The notes under the pieces: model-generated | What the model was told of the DNA's origin: nothing | The model's database searches: none | The model's input: the letters and a program-made list of their open reading frames with translations, nothing else | NCBI GenBank assembly: GCA_905183005.1 | Contig: CAJJDO010000158.1 | Span: 1 to 64,000 of the forward strand | Length of the DNA stretch: 64,000 bases | Origin: Paramecium pentaurelia | Lineage: Eukaryota > Ciliophora > Oligohymenophorea > Peniculida > Parameciidae | Direction of reading: 5' to 3' | Position numbers and translations under genes: made by a program | In this document: one piece after another, positions 1 to 11,558 of the stretch | Layout: each line of letters starts with the position of its first letter | How positions within the stretch are numbered: the stretch's first letter is position 1

Positions 1-1096
1 AGACAGCATTAGTATTATCTAAAGAATAAAGATAAGTTAATTCATTCTCTATAAAATCTACATTCCAGATTTTTATTGACTAATCAAAACCACCTGAAAT
101 GAGTTAATTTTCTTATTTATTTAATATTAAACATGAAACCCAACCATTATGTTATTAATATGGTTATGACGATTTCCATTCATTGTTATTAATCTATTTC
201 CAACAAATGATTGACTTATCCCAAGAACCAGAAATAAAAGAATTAAATTTTTTGCTAAAAACTAAACATTAAACATGATTTTAATGCACACTAATTCGAT
301 TTGATAATATTAACCTTCCTTATGTAAAATTCCAAATTAAAATATCCTTAACATGAGTAGATGTCATTATTGATCCAGTGTTATTAAACACTATTGAATA
401 ACAAAAGTCAATCTATTTATTTGAATCATCAATTAACTTAAATTCAAGATCATATTATTTTAATTAAAGATTATCAATTTGTTATTATTCTTGAATTATA
501 TTAATTTATTAGATTAAATGTTATTATTAATTAATAGTTTATAGATTAATTAATTATTATTCACATTTATTTGTAAATTCAAATGATTTAAATTAATTCA
601 ATTTATTAATTATCTTTTGATTCCAATTTTGATTAATTGAATTAATTTAAGTAATTAAAGGTTTATAATCAAATTATTATTAAATTTAAACTTTATTAAT
701 TAGATTATCCAATTCTTCAAAGAAACTATAATTAACATTCTATTATCCAATTTATTATAAACATTTGATCCATTCATCTGTATTTCTAATCAATTAATCT
801 AATTATTATATTATATATGATTTTAATTAATGTAATGTTTTCTAAATTTCATCAATCTATTTGATATTCTTTATAATAATATATTCAACTTATTCAACCT
901 TTTTCTTTTAATTATCTTCAATTAATAAAGCAATCTTTTTAAAACTCATTACATTATTTAGATTAGATTCTAAATTATCCATACATTCATTGCATAATAG
1001 TCTTTTACTCCTCTCTATTCGTTTATCACAAACAACCATATAAATTGGAAGTTTATGATTCATTGAACAAAAAAGTTCTTCTTCTTTTTCTATCAT
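1..1096 (-). CDS. WD40-repeat protein, N-terminal part (3' end off window)
   Basis: Read with TAA/TAG as Gln, the minus strand is open without any TGA from the ATG at 1096 to the left edge (about 365 codons, no intron needed). The first 45 residues hold C-x3-H and C-x2-C pairs (LFCSMNH and LLCNEC), a small zinc-binding-like module at the N-terminus. Residues about 60-210 are Gln-rich and probably coiled coil. WD40 blades follow: DILIWN, SGSWDKSIICW and SGGFDQSIKIWN each end in the W-x-N/W pattern of a blade. The blade propeller is a protein-interaction scaffold. Ciliates of this type carry many paralogues with this layout (family knowledge), and the relic at 2.8-4.5 kb looks like another. Specific partner unknown; partial at 3' end. 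Confidence 0.85.
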
Positions 1097-2790
1097 TTTA
1101 AAATAAATATTTATATTTATTATTAATTAAATTATTTATCTCAGTTCTTCAGCCTATTAAATTATTTTGAAATTATATTCAAGAAAGATCATTATCTTTA
1201 GTTTCAACATAAAAAATGAGGATTAGAACTACTTAAATACCAAACATGTTTTTTTATTCCATTCTAAAAAATTTAATTGAATTGGCCTCATCAATTCTAA
1301 CTTGATTATTATTTTGCGAACTGGCTTTTTTTCCTTCCAAATCTCTTAAATAGCTTTTAAGATTAATGAATTATTTGTTAATATCGAGTCAAATCCTCCA
1401 ATTACTAAATATGCGAATTAGTTTATTTTTATCAGAGCTTAGGATGAGGTTTAAAATAATAGCAAATTAACAGCAGAGGAAATGAGAAATTATTTTAGAA
1501 ATTAGACCTGAAGGAAAAGAGGAGACTTAGATTTCATAAGAATATTGCTTGTATTGAAATTTATATCGAGGAATAACTCTTCTTTTGATAGAAATACAAA
1601 TGATCAAGCTAAAATTTAACAGATGAAAATACTTTTACTTAATTGCTGAATAATATGGGAAGAATAGTATATTTATTGATAAGAAAACTAATCAATAAAT
1701 AAAATAGAGTTTCTACAAAGAGTGAACTCGAAATTTTTTTGGAAATAATCCTAATCAATATTAAAATATAAGTCAACGTGATCATAAATATATCCTAAAA
1801 TAAATTATCAGTCGATAAGTTTTATTTGATAAATACATAGGAATCAAGGTTTAGATCTTATTTTAACAGTGTAGTCCATACATCTAATTAAAAAATTGAG
1901 TTTATAAAAATAAGAGTAAAATTTAAAGCATCTTAAATTAATAAAGAAAAGTTTTAGTTTTGTGGTCTAATTTTCTAATAATAAAACAGATTGGTAGAAT
2001 TAAAGTTAATTAGCAGTCATCTGATTCACATAAAAAATATTATTGTTCAGATTAACACTGCTCCCTAAAATGAAAGGATAGATTTCTGAAATGCATGATA
2101 GTTTATTTATTTAGTACTTTTCTTATTTATTTATCAAGATTTTATGTCTAATAAATTTGGAGCTCTCTCATTTATCATTTAATATTTTATTTTTTTTATA
2201 TCATGATTAATTAACAAGTGCAATGTGATCACTAAATGACATATAAAAATAAATATTTTTTTATCTTGAAATTTTCAACTAAATAAACTTTTTTCTATAG
2301 AATATTAAGTTGTCATAAATAAATATTTTAAAGGAGAAGTTTAGATCTGATTTCTTGTTTCAATAATTAAAAATTATTAATGATCCTTGTTCATTTATAT
2401 TGGTCTATTTTAATAATTTCTTTTAAATTTAATTGAAATAGGTAACTCCTCAAAACTTGTCCATCCAAAATTAAATTTCTACATGATCATAAATAAAATA
2501 GCAGTTTCGTTTAAATAAATCTACAATCAGATTTTTTTTAAATAGGATTGATTATGAGGGATTTATGTCTAGATGTATAAATAAGTGATGATACTAATAA
2601 ATAATATTATTCAGTAAGAGAAAAGTAGATTTGACATGAAAGAAATATGGATGAGAAGATGGAACTTCAAGTAATAAATAGATAGTGGGTGAAGCCATAA
2701 TTTTAGATGAAAGGATGTATCTTGAGTTGAGATTAATTTGAAATTACTTATTGATCTAAATAAAATTTATATCTAAAAACAAAAGAAATA
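1097..2790. other. gene-poor AT-rich stretch
   Basis: I found no reading frame in either strand that stays open long enough, or resembles a family closely enough, to call. Short coding-like pieces on the plus strand may be the upstream part of the relic that begins near 2798, but they are interrupted by TGA and frame changes. It separates the divergently oriented WD40 gene (left) from that relic, so it should also contain the WD40 gene's promoter; no motif stands out. Confidence 0.5.
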
Positions 2791-2797
2791 TTAATGA

Positions 2798-4533
2798 ATT
2801 CTTCAAGATAAGGAATAATTATTACTTCAACAACAAGAATCAAAATAGTTGAACATAATATTATCATATATTTTATTAGGAAGGAAATCAACTAGGCATA
2901 GGGAAATATTGGATTATTATGAGGAAAAATAGAAAAGAAAGAATCTAGCTCTGTATTTGCTCATTGCTACACTTGAAGTAGCTATTTACATGAAAATAGA
3001 GCTGCAGGAATTGAAAGTATCATCTATGACTACTAAAGCTTTGGCAGGGCGTGATCTTAAATATGGATAGACAAAATAAGTTGAACTTCAATAAATTGAA
3101 GGATCAATGAGGAAGTTATCTATATGGTTTTAAGAGTTCAAAATGGTTTATGATAAAAACCATTGGATGAATCTACCTAAGCCCTTTTTATAACCATATA
3201 TTTCCTAAATTAAAAAAAGAATTGTTAACCATCCCTTTCTTAATTTAAATCTCAGAAGATTGAACCGCATTGAATAATGAAAAGAGATAATAATAATAAC
3301 TATTTTTCTTACTCAAATTTACATTTTAATCCAATTCATTTAGACCATTATCAATCCTCAAAGGGCATTTCATTTTCGATGAATAATTTTAAAGATACTT
3401 TTTGGATTTCTAAAACTGTATGTTTCGAGAAACCTATCCCAAATTTAATTTTGGCCATTCTTCTATCATTTTAGAAAATAATAATACCCTATGGATGAAC
3501 TTAAGGAAGGTTTAAATAAATTCTTTTAAATAAGGATCTTAGAGTTATAAATACGATTGCTTAACCTTTGTAAATGATAACTTCTGAATTGAGGCTTAAA
3601 ATGAAAAAGAGAAAGTAGAAGTATGGAAGCTGTCTTGAATGTAGATATATTCTTTATGATTCACTAAATCTGTATATTTATAAATCTGGATTAAACTGAT
3701 TATGCGCTCCATCTAACTAGTAGAGAAATTGAAAAGTATGAAAAATGACATTGTCTTGTTCAAGGATGGAACTTTGTAGTTTAATTTTATGCAAGCCTGT
3801 TAATTTGTTCATGAGACTCATCTACAGAATGAGAACACAAAAATATTATTAAAAAGGATGTATATTATTGAATCTGTCTCTAATAAACATAACATAATAA
3901 AAAACAGAATTAAAAATTTTTTTTAACTTTTAATTCGATGACATCATAATTGCGGTCAACCAAGAAGTCTCCTTCTTCGATCCTTGGAGACACTGTATGC
4001 GTTCTATAGCCTCCAAATTCATTAAGTTTAAATTAATCTGAGACTATGTTGGCATCATGTGCTAAAAATCGTTATTTAATATGGAAGAAAGGAGTAAATG
4101 AGAAATGGGAATTAAAATGTAAATAAGAGGTTACTTAAGGATACAAAATATACTTTATGGATGATTAATAATTACTATGGGTGGCAAATGATAAGAATAT
4201 TGATTAAATTTTAATTTTTTAATTAGAGAATGGAGTATTCAAATAGAATTAAGACAAAACTATTCAATTAAATACAAATCAATTATGTGAAGATGATTGG
4301 AGACTCTTCCAAATTATATATAATAAAGATAAAAATATGCTATTAGTTAGACATAAACATCATATTTATATTATTAGCAAAGTAAATGAAGGTAACTTTA
4401 AGATAAGAGGATCATTAAATTGTGAAATTGAAGATATTTTTGGAACTATTACAGATAATGCATAATATTTAGTATTTTGGGATAACAAATAAAAGAAATA
4501 TTCATCATATGAGTTATTATAAAAATGAAACTT
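2798..4533 (+). pseudogene. decayed gene with WD40-family-like C-terminal tail
   Basis: Several long code-6 frames follow one another on the plus strand but jump phase. 2798-3278 is one open frame (coding-like, includes LALYLLIATLEVAIY). 3277-about 3600 continues in another, about 3650-3950 in others, and about 3960-4533 ends with a clean TGA. The last block contains NRYLIWKKGVNEKWELKC, ILIFQLENGVF, HIYIISKVNEGNF and QYLVFWDNK, which resembles the C-terminal propeller part of the ciliate WD40 family whose intact N-terminus lies at 1-1096. At least four frame changes and internal TGA codons (for example at 2795 and about 3278) argue for a pseudogene. Whether the 2.8-3.9 kb part belongs to the same ancestral gene is unsure; I do not recognise that part. 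Confidence 0.5.
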
Positions 4534-4545
4534 GAGATATTGAGA

Positions 4546-5390
4546 TAAAAAAAAATTTTTTAGTATATATATTTCAAACTTTATTTATTATTAATATTAA
4601 GTTTAGCGTATTTTTATCTGAATATTTTAGAAATTTTTATTCGTGTGATTCAATTTAATTATGCCATTGAATTTAATTAATTTAATTAATTAAGTTTTAA
4701 AGATAGTCTTTAAGGTGTTTGTAGATTTCACTATATTATGATTTATCACTGATATTAGATATGTCATTTGTATTCTTAAGGAGAAAGTATCCATGGTGGT
4801 TCAGACTTTAATTTCAATATTTTCTTCAGCAAAATTCTAATATTTAATTAAAAAAATTACTTTAACAAATAAAAAATAAAAAGGTTATTAGTAATAAATA
4901 TTTATACATGAAAACCATGGCACATCAATTCAAATGGTGCAGATTATTCTCTTATAAATACTCATCATTCAATTTATGATGAAAAAAAATAGTTAGTTAG
5001 ATAAATTATGATGTCTAATTTGTATGCTTTCCTGATTCTAGATCTTAAATGCCTCTAATCCAAATTTCATCACATTCAAAATTCAGTTTAAATGAATTTT
5101 TCATAAAAATCATATATTAGTGTCAGAGGTCACTGGGTTCATTTATAAAAAGAAATTTGATCCTAGACAATTAAGTTAACAGAGATTTAGAAGAAGGTAA
5201 TCAATTATGGTTTGAAGGTATTTATATAATGTATTTTATTTAGCAGTCTCCCGATGATCTTAATTCATCAGATATATTTATTCTGTTTTTTCCTAAATTT
5301 TAATCATGTAGATATAGTTTAATCAAAAAGTATTTATGTTTATAAATAAATTAAATAATTTATAGAAGAATTAATTATTAAAAAAATTAA
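4546..5390. other. AT-rich, no gene seen
   Basis: Homopolymer-rich A/T DNA with frequent TGA in all frames. No motif or family resemblance noticed. Confidence 0.5.
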
Positions 5391-5400
5391 ATTATCTTCT

Positions 5401-5860
5401 ACTTTTCTTCTCAGGAAGAAGGGAAGAAAAAAGAAGATCTCTTCCATAAAGGAGGTCATGGCGCAATTTTGATGCCCTGAGGGCTGCCCCCTCACAGAGG
5501 ATGTGCCCATTCATCTTTACGATTAATTCTGATGTTCCTTTTAACCAAAAGAAATATGGTAGGAAATTCGAACCTGAAGCTGTCGATTTATTGTTCATTT
5601 ATTAGAGGAGGAACCTTGGCAATTGCCACGCTAGAGAATCCTTTGAAATAGTGTCTCAAACTTGGCGGAGAGATCTTATAGTAAGTGTTACTTAATTCTT
5701 CGAATCGGTGGGCAGATTTATATTAGAATTTTTTCGTTAGCGAATAGGATGCAGAATAGGCATGAAGGTTGTTGAAGGGAGTCGGCTGGTCTCCACCTTA
5801 TATACTCGTAGTGATCAGGAAGCTACGCCAGTAAAACTATATCCTTTGCATGAAAAAGAT
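5401..5860. other. G+C-rich island of unknown origin
   Basis: By hand count 5401-5820 is about 41% G+C (173 of 420), against roughly 20-25% around it; line 5461-5520 alone is 55%. On the minus strand one frame is open under the ciliate code from about 5849 to about 5500 (roughly 115 codons, with phrases such as SAHRFEELSNTYYK). An overlapping frame gives a 68-codon ATG-to-TAG ORF (5598-5392) under a standard-type code. I recognise neither product. Composition near 41% is what is reported for Paramecium mitochondrial DNA, so a nuclear insertion of mitochondrial DNA is possible. A structured RNA gene or foreign DNA are alternatives. Confidence 0.45.
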
Positions 5861-5896
5861 CATTTCAGTTGAATTTCAATGAAAAATTTTCATATC

Positions 5897-5917
5897 ATTA
5901 TTATTATTATTATTATA
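5897..5917. repeat. (ATT)n microsatellite
   Basis: About seven perfect ATT/TTA units just after the G+C-rich island. Confidence 0.85.
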
Positions 5918-7015
5918 GAAGAATTTAATTATAAATTCCATTAATTACTAATACTCTAAAGTTGTTTTAATGATTTAAAAAAATCATAGTTGCAAATTTA
6001 TTTACTATTATTTACCAACCAAATCCTAGCAAAATTTAACTTAAATTTTAAATAATTAAGTTGTTATTTAAGCATTAGATAATCTTAATCTTTAATAACT
6101 AAGAATTAGTTTATTCATCTCTCAAAGAATACTATCTCTTGATTTCTTAGTTGGTTTCTGAATTAATTTACATATAATCTTCATAAAATTGCCTATTTTT
6201 GTAAATCTATCTTTTTTATGGAAATAATCAGACTAAATACTACTTATTTCATTTTTTACAATAATTCTTTGATATATTTAGGATAAATTGGATATTAATT
6301 AGTTTTATAAAATTGGGGTGAAAATGAATAAAATTTTGAATTAATTGCATAAAATGAGATATAGTTATAAATTCGATCTTTCTCTATCAAATCAATTAAT
6401 TTAATTCTAATCAAAGATTAATTAAATTAATGACTTATACATATAATTAAAACAAATTAGTAGTTTAAAAGAGTATTTTATTCATTTTGTTTATTTTCAT
6501 ACTTATATAGATTTGATAAAAGAAATCTAGGAAACGATAAAAGAATAGTCCTGAATGAGTTTAATTCTATTTTTAAACAATTTTTATAATTAGTATGAAT
6601 TGAAGCAAACAAATCTAATATTAAACATTATCTTTAAATTATTAATTCTAATAATAATATATTTTTTCAGTTTTTTTCTATCATTCTTGCTATAAGACTA
6701 AAATATTAAACATGTTTTTGTGAGTAATAAAAAAATAAACTTGAAAATACATTTTTTTAAAATGCCATATCTCATTATTTATATTCTTTAATTATATGTT
6801 ATTTTTCTTTTATCGAATTATTTTAACTAATACTATTTTATTCTATTTATTTAGACAAAGGAATCCAAAGAAATAATATAATAAGGAATTTAAATATTAT
6901 ATAAATTCAACATAATATAAAATCTTTTAAAAAGTTTTTATTGCAGCGTCTGGGTAAATTAAAAAGTATTAAAATCTAATTATTATTTTTGATTATTAGG
7001 TTGGAAGTTAGCAAT
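5918..7015. other. AT-rich, no gene assigned
   Basis: No supported gene. Because the copine relic that follows should be preceded by C2 domains, this stretch is where such sequence would be expected. I could not make a convincing C2 match, so the upstream part has either decayed beyond recognition or is absent. Confidence 0.4.
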
Positions 7016-7019
7016 TTTT

Positions 7020-7650
7020 TTTAAATTATTGCTATTAATTTCACAATTACAAAAAAGACCTTAAAAATCCTTATTCACTAAAATATTTCCTAGCAATATT
7101 TAAAGGCAATTATTTATGTTGTTGAAATATTTTGGTAATGAAAAAATGGTTCCCCTCAATGGATTTCAGTCTAAAATATAATACAAATCAAACATTAAAT
7201 CTTTTTCCTTTAAATATTAAACCACATAATCTAGAGTAGGATATTAATCATTTATAGATGGAATTATGGAATGCTTAATATCTAATTCATATTTTTATCC
7301 AGTTTAAATAAACAACATAAATGGCATAAAAACCATAAATCAAAAGAAGTTAAGTCTATCTTTAATTATTGATTTTAACTGATGTACAAACTGATAAAAT
7401 ATTAGTTTTTATTGATGATATTATTGTTTCATCTTATTTACCATTATCAATAATCATAATAGGTATAAAAGATCAAAATTTTAAAAATATATCATAATTA
7501 TAAATTGTGATAATAAAACCATGGTAGATGTAAAATGAATAAAGCTGTTAGAAATTTAGTTTAATTTCTTCCGTTTTAAACGATACAAAAAAGATCCAGC
7601 TCAATGATTAAAGAAGGTTTCAGAATAACTACCATTAGTCATTATATAGA
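7020..7650 (+). pseudogene. copine-family (vWA) relic
   Basis: Short plus-strand pieces line up in the order of a copine vWA domain but in shifting frames. They are INFTITKK...SQQYLKAIIYVVEI (7037-7135), then NEKMVPLNGFQSKI...GIMECLISNSYFYPV (7135-about 7310). Next come LLILTDVQTD (about 7365) and SSYLPLSIIIIGIKDQNFKN (about 7430-7485), and last AVRNLVQFLPF / RYKKDPAQ (about 7545-7605). The YLPLSIIIIGI strand and the R-x-x-VQF...DPAQ tail are characteristic of copines, Ca2+-dependent membrane-binding proteins. Frame changes and TGA codons between pieces, and the missing C2 domains, mark it as a broken copy. Confidence 0.65.
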
Positions 7651-9930
7651 ATGGTTATTATTAGTTGTAATCATCCAAAATAAATCTAATAAGATTATAA
7701 GTATTCAATCAATTCTGCTTAGAAGTTGATCAAACATTTTTACCAATCAACCAAAATTTTTAGTTATATAAGCTTATGAGGCTTCATGTAATTTGGCTAC
7801 AACTTCTATAGAATCCATATAAGAATATTAAAAAATTCTATTAGATTAAGTAATTAGATAAAAAAATTATAGCAATGATCTATTTATTAATAAATAATTT
7901 TATGATAAATTTCAATACCAGCGTCTCTCATCATTTAATCAACTTTGTTAATCATTATTAAAACAAAGAGTATAGTCATAGATTATCTTTTTTTTTTACT
8001 CAATTAAGTTGATATCTTTTAAATAAATGTTATATCTATTATTAAATCTTAAAAGCCAATTTCAGAATTTTATTCCATAAAATATTAATAGGAAATTGCA
8101 TTTTTTTAAAAATAAAGTTTCAGATAATTATTTAAATAAAACTAATTTAACAAAACTGCATGCTGATAAAATCATCTAAGATACTATTATAGATTTACTA
8201 AATTGATTATTATTTATAAAAGGGATGAATAGTTAGAATATTTAGTTTTTCAGTTCATAAATAGTAAAATATTATTAACAAATACAAATTCTATTATTTA
8301 ATAACAAAAATAATTAAAAGATATACAAGAATAAATAATATAAATGTAATCCTTGATTGTTTAAGTGATAATCTAAAGAAGTTAAAAAAAAAAATTGATT
8401 GATTTTTAAAAGCCACTCTATTTTAGGTGATTTCTTGATAATTTTTTTTATTATTATTAAATTAATTGATGTCAAGGATTGAAAGTTTAGAGATTAATTT
8501 TAGTTCATTTCTATTACATTTAGAAGAAATTACCATCTAATTATCTTAATTATCACTTAAAATGTTATAATCTGAAGGTATAAAATTGTTTCTTCTTGAC
8601 TTTCCTATTTTTCTTTTGTTACAAAAACAATCAAAAAATATAAAAATATATACCTAAAGCCTGATCAAATAGTTAATGATAAAGATAAATATTAATTTAA
8701 AAAAGACCAATCGAAATTCTAATTCCAAAAAGTAGGTATATTTAATAAGGTTTTCTTTTTCATTTTCTAATCATACCAAATTAAAGGGAAGCTTAAACAG
8801 AAATAATTTCATGATTTTAATTATGATAAAGAATCTATTTCAATAAATGAATAATGTTTTTTTTATTTATTAGAAATTCTTAATTCTAATTATAAATATA
8901 ATATTTAAGTTATATCAATTAAAAAACTAAATGATCTTAACTATATCTAATAATTAAGTTTATTTAAGTAATATTAGAATTCAGGATCATTCACAATTTA
9001 ATTTTCTAATCTCAGAAGATCATTTTTATTTAAACACTGAGCATTACCTTTTTCAATCAGATCTTATTAAAATCTGACCCTCATATAAAATATAAGTTAA
9101 TTTTTAGTTTAAATAATTTCTTTAAAATTTATATAAGAAAATTTTGAAACTTAATCTTTAAAATCATTTTATAATAATTATTCATCTAATTACTATTTTG
9201 AATGACAATATTATCGCATTATGAATAAAACGTTTTATTTGAACTTTTTATCCTTTACTTTAAATTAAATTTTTAATGAGATATCAATTAAGATTTTTTT
9301 CTCAAATTCCAATAAAAGTTTGTGAAAAATTATTTTAGTTTCAGATATCTTTTTAATAAACAATTAATCTACAATTTTAATCAATTTTCAGAATCCTCTT
9401 ATCCATATTTATCTAGAGTTTAATAGTCTGAAAACAACGCATATTATGTACATTTTTTCCAACTATATTTGTGTCTTTCCACCCATAATCTGGTAGGTAT
9501 TTTATTCAATGGAGAAAGCCTTTTTCCTTTCCTAATTACATACTCCTTATTCTCAACTAGCCTTTATTCTAAGACATCCCTACTCTAATATCATATTTTT
9601 CTTTCCAATTTATTTATAAGTATCACCTTGGTTTTATTTTTTTAATAATACATTCTTACTATCTATTCATGAATAGCTAAAGCATAGTTGTAAGTTGTAC
9701 ACAACTCATCAATTACCTTATTTGAAGTATTCTTAGCCAAATTAATTGTAAGCTTAATTGAGTTTCTATATAATTATTTTTATTTCTCCAATTCTTAAGC
9801 AGTAAATTGTTCAAAAAAGGATCAACATAATCAAAGCAAGGTTTAATAAAAGCCATCCATAGCTGAGTAATATGCCTCATGGTAAAATTCTGTTCAAATT
9901 TATAATCAATTTACCTTTACTTTGACATGT
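7651..9930. other. AT-rich, no gene seen
   Basis: No supported frame. The right part (about 9.4-9.9 kb) would be the 3' side of the retroelement relic on the minus strand and is somewhat less A/T-rich, but I could not assign a domain to it. Confidence 0.45.
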
Positions 9931-9939
9931 TTTCTGTAT

Positions 9940-10560
9940 TCTGTTATATTACATCTGTGGTATTAATAAACCAAGATATTTGAAGTTTTTATTTTTTCAA
10001 GATCCATATTCTATGGATCTTTAAAACCATTTCTTATAAAACTAATAAAATTAGATTTCTTAATTAACTTTAAAACCAAATTCTTGAACAAGATCTAAAA
10101 ACTATTGAGTTACCCAGGAAGCATATCTATCAAATGTATTTATAGTTACATCGTCAGCATAACAGAGTCTTTTTAATTTTGCTTATTCTACTACAAATTA
10201 TTTTCTATCTTGTCAATCTTTAATCAAAGTAAATATCAAATAAAAAGGAAGAAATTAGATCTCTAATCACCATAATATAGAAATTAGATAAATCCATAAA
10301 TATTGTTACCTTACCTTTCTTATATCCACTAAAATTGTGTTTAATTTCTTTAATTGGTCAACCATAGGGTATTTATAGCAGAAACATTATTTGATATATC
10401 AAATTACAGCATGGACTAACTCTTCTAAAGGCTTTTCCTTTTACTTGATTTTGTCATCTATGAGCTCCAGCCTAAGGTAATTATTTGGGTAGAGAATTAG
10501 AGGCATCATCATGTCCACAAATTTTGGTTACTTCTTCCTAAAGTTGTGTCACAAGTGACG
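9940..10560 (-). mobile_element. non-LTR retrotransposon relic, reverse-transcriptase domain
   Basis: On the minus strand, in the order expected for a reverse transcriptase, I read a motif-B-like block RDLISSFLFDIYFDQ (about 10275-10230). The catalytic motif C follows as KRLCYADDVTINTF, with the YADD box at 10161-10150. After it comes FKYLGLLI (about 9985-9960), the short conserved block that follows motif C in LINE-type enzymes. The pieces lie in two or three different frames with TGA codons between them, so the element is broken. The downstream region EFGFKVN also fits. RT copies RNA into DNA during retrotransposition; this copy cannot encode a working enzyme. No terminal repeats were seen, which fits a non-LTR element. 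Confidence 0.75.
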
Positions 10561-11558
10561 CCAACCCTCATAATTAATTTAGACTTAATTTAATTTTTTT
10601 TCTTTTACATATCGACTAGGAAATGATTATAGTATTTATCCTTCAATTCCTTTCTCTTATAGGTTGCTATTTTAATAAACGAATCTTGAAATTAATCTTT
10701 TATTTGTGATTAAGATGGGTTCATTAATATTTCGCTTGCAAAATTTCTATGTATAAATTTATTAAGGATTAAGAACAATAGGCTTGAATCTTTTGAGTAT
10801 TAAATGAATTCGATTAAGGATTAAATTATTTATTCTTTCCGATTTGGATTCCTCAAAAATTCTTAAGTTTTTTATGATAAATGGAATTAATTTTAGATAA
10901 ATGTCCTAATTTTATTTAATACTGTTCGAATCCTTATTTATCTTTACAATTCAGAAATTAGTTTAAAAGCCCCAAATAGATCATTTTCTTGAAAGCTTCT
11001 ATGTTCCTAGAAAGAATTTAATTAATGAATTCATCAATAGTGATAATTTTGTAATAGCAAATTTAAAAAATAATCTAATAATTCCCCATCCTTTTAACAA
11101 AAAGGCACTTGACAATTTTTAATTTAATTAGTTAATAAAATTAATCCTTTTTATATTAGTGTTTATCTAATCGTTAATAATTTTCACTGAGCAATGTACT
11201 AATCGGTTATGTTTATATTGTAAATTTCCAACTTTTTCAGAAATTGTTAGATATTTTTTTTTCAAATTAATACTCAAATTTCAAAAGATTAACTTTCACT
11301 CTTTTGATATTATTTTTATATAATTCTCTTCATATATATCAGAGATATCACAACATTATTATTTCTCTTTTTTAGTAGTATTATCATTAATTTACCTAGA
11401 GTTGAAAAAATGGCTTGTAGCTGGTCTTAAAGAAAATTATCACCGAAATCTAATAGTGTCTTGAAATTACACCTTTTTGCTGAACTATAAATTTTTATAA
11501 TAAAAAAAATAATTCAAATTTTACTTTTAATTTGTGTAAAATTTATTTATTTCAAAAT
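10561..11558 (-). other. upstream flank of the RT relic, no intact gene
   Basis: Fragmentary coding-like minus-strand frames (for example about 10740-10570) may be more of the retroelement's 5' part, but none carries a motif I can name. The right part is ordinary AT-rich flank of the TPR gene's 3' end. Confidence 0.4.
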
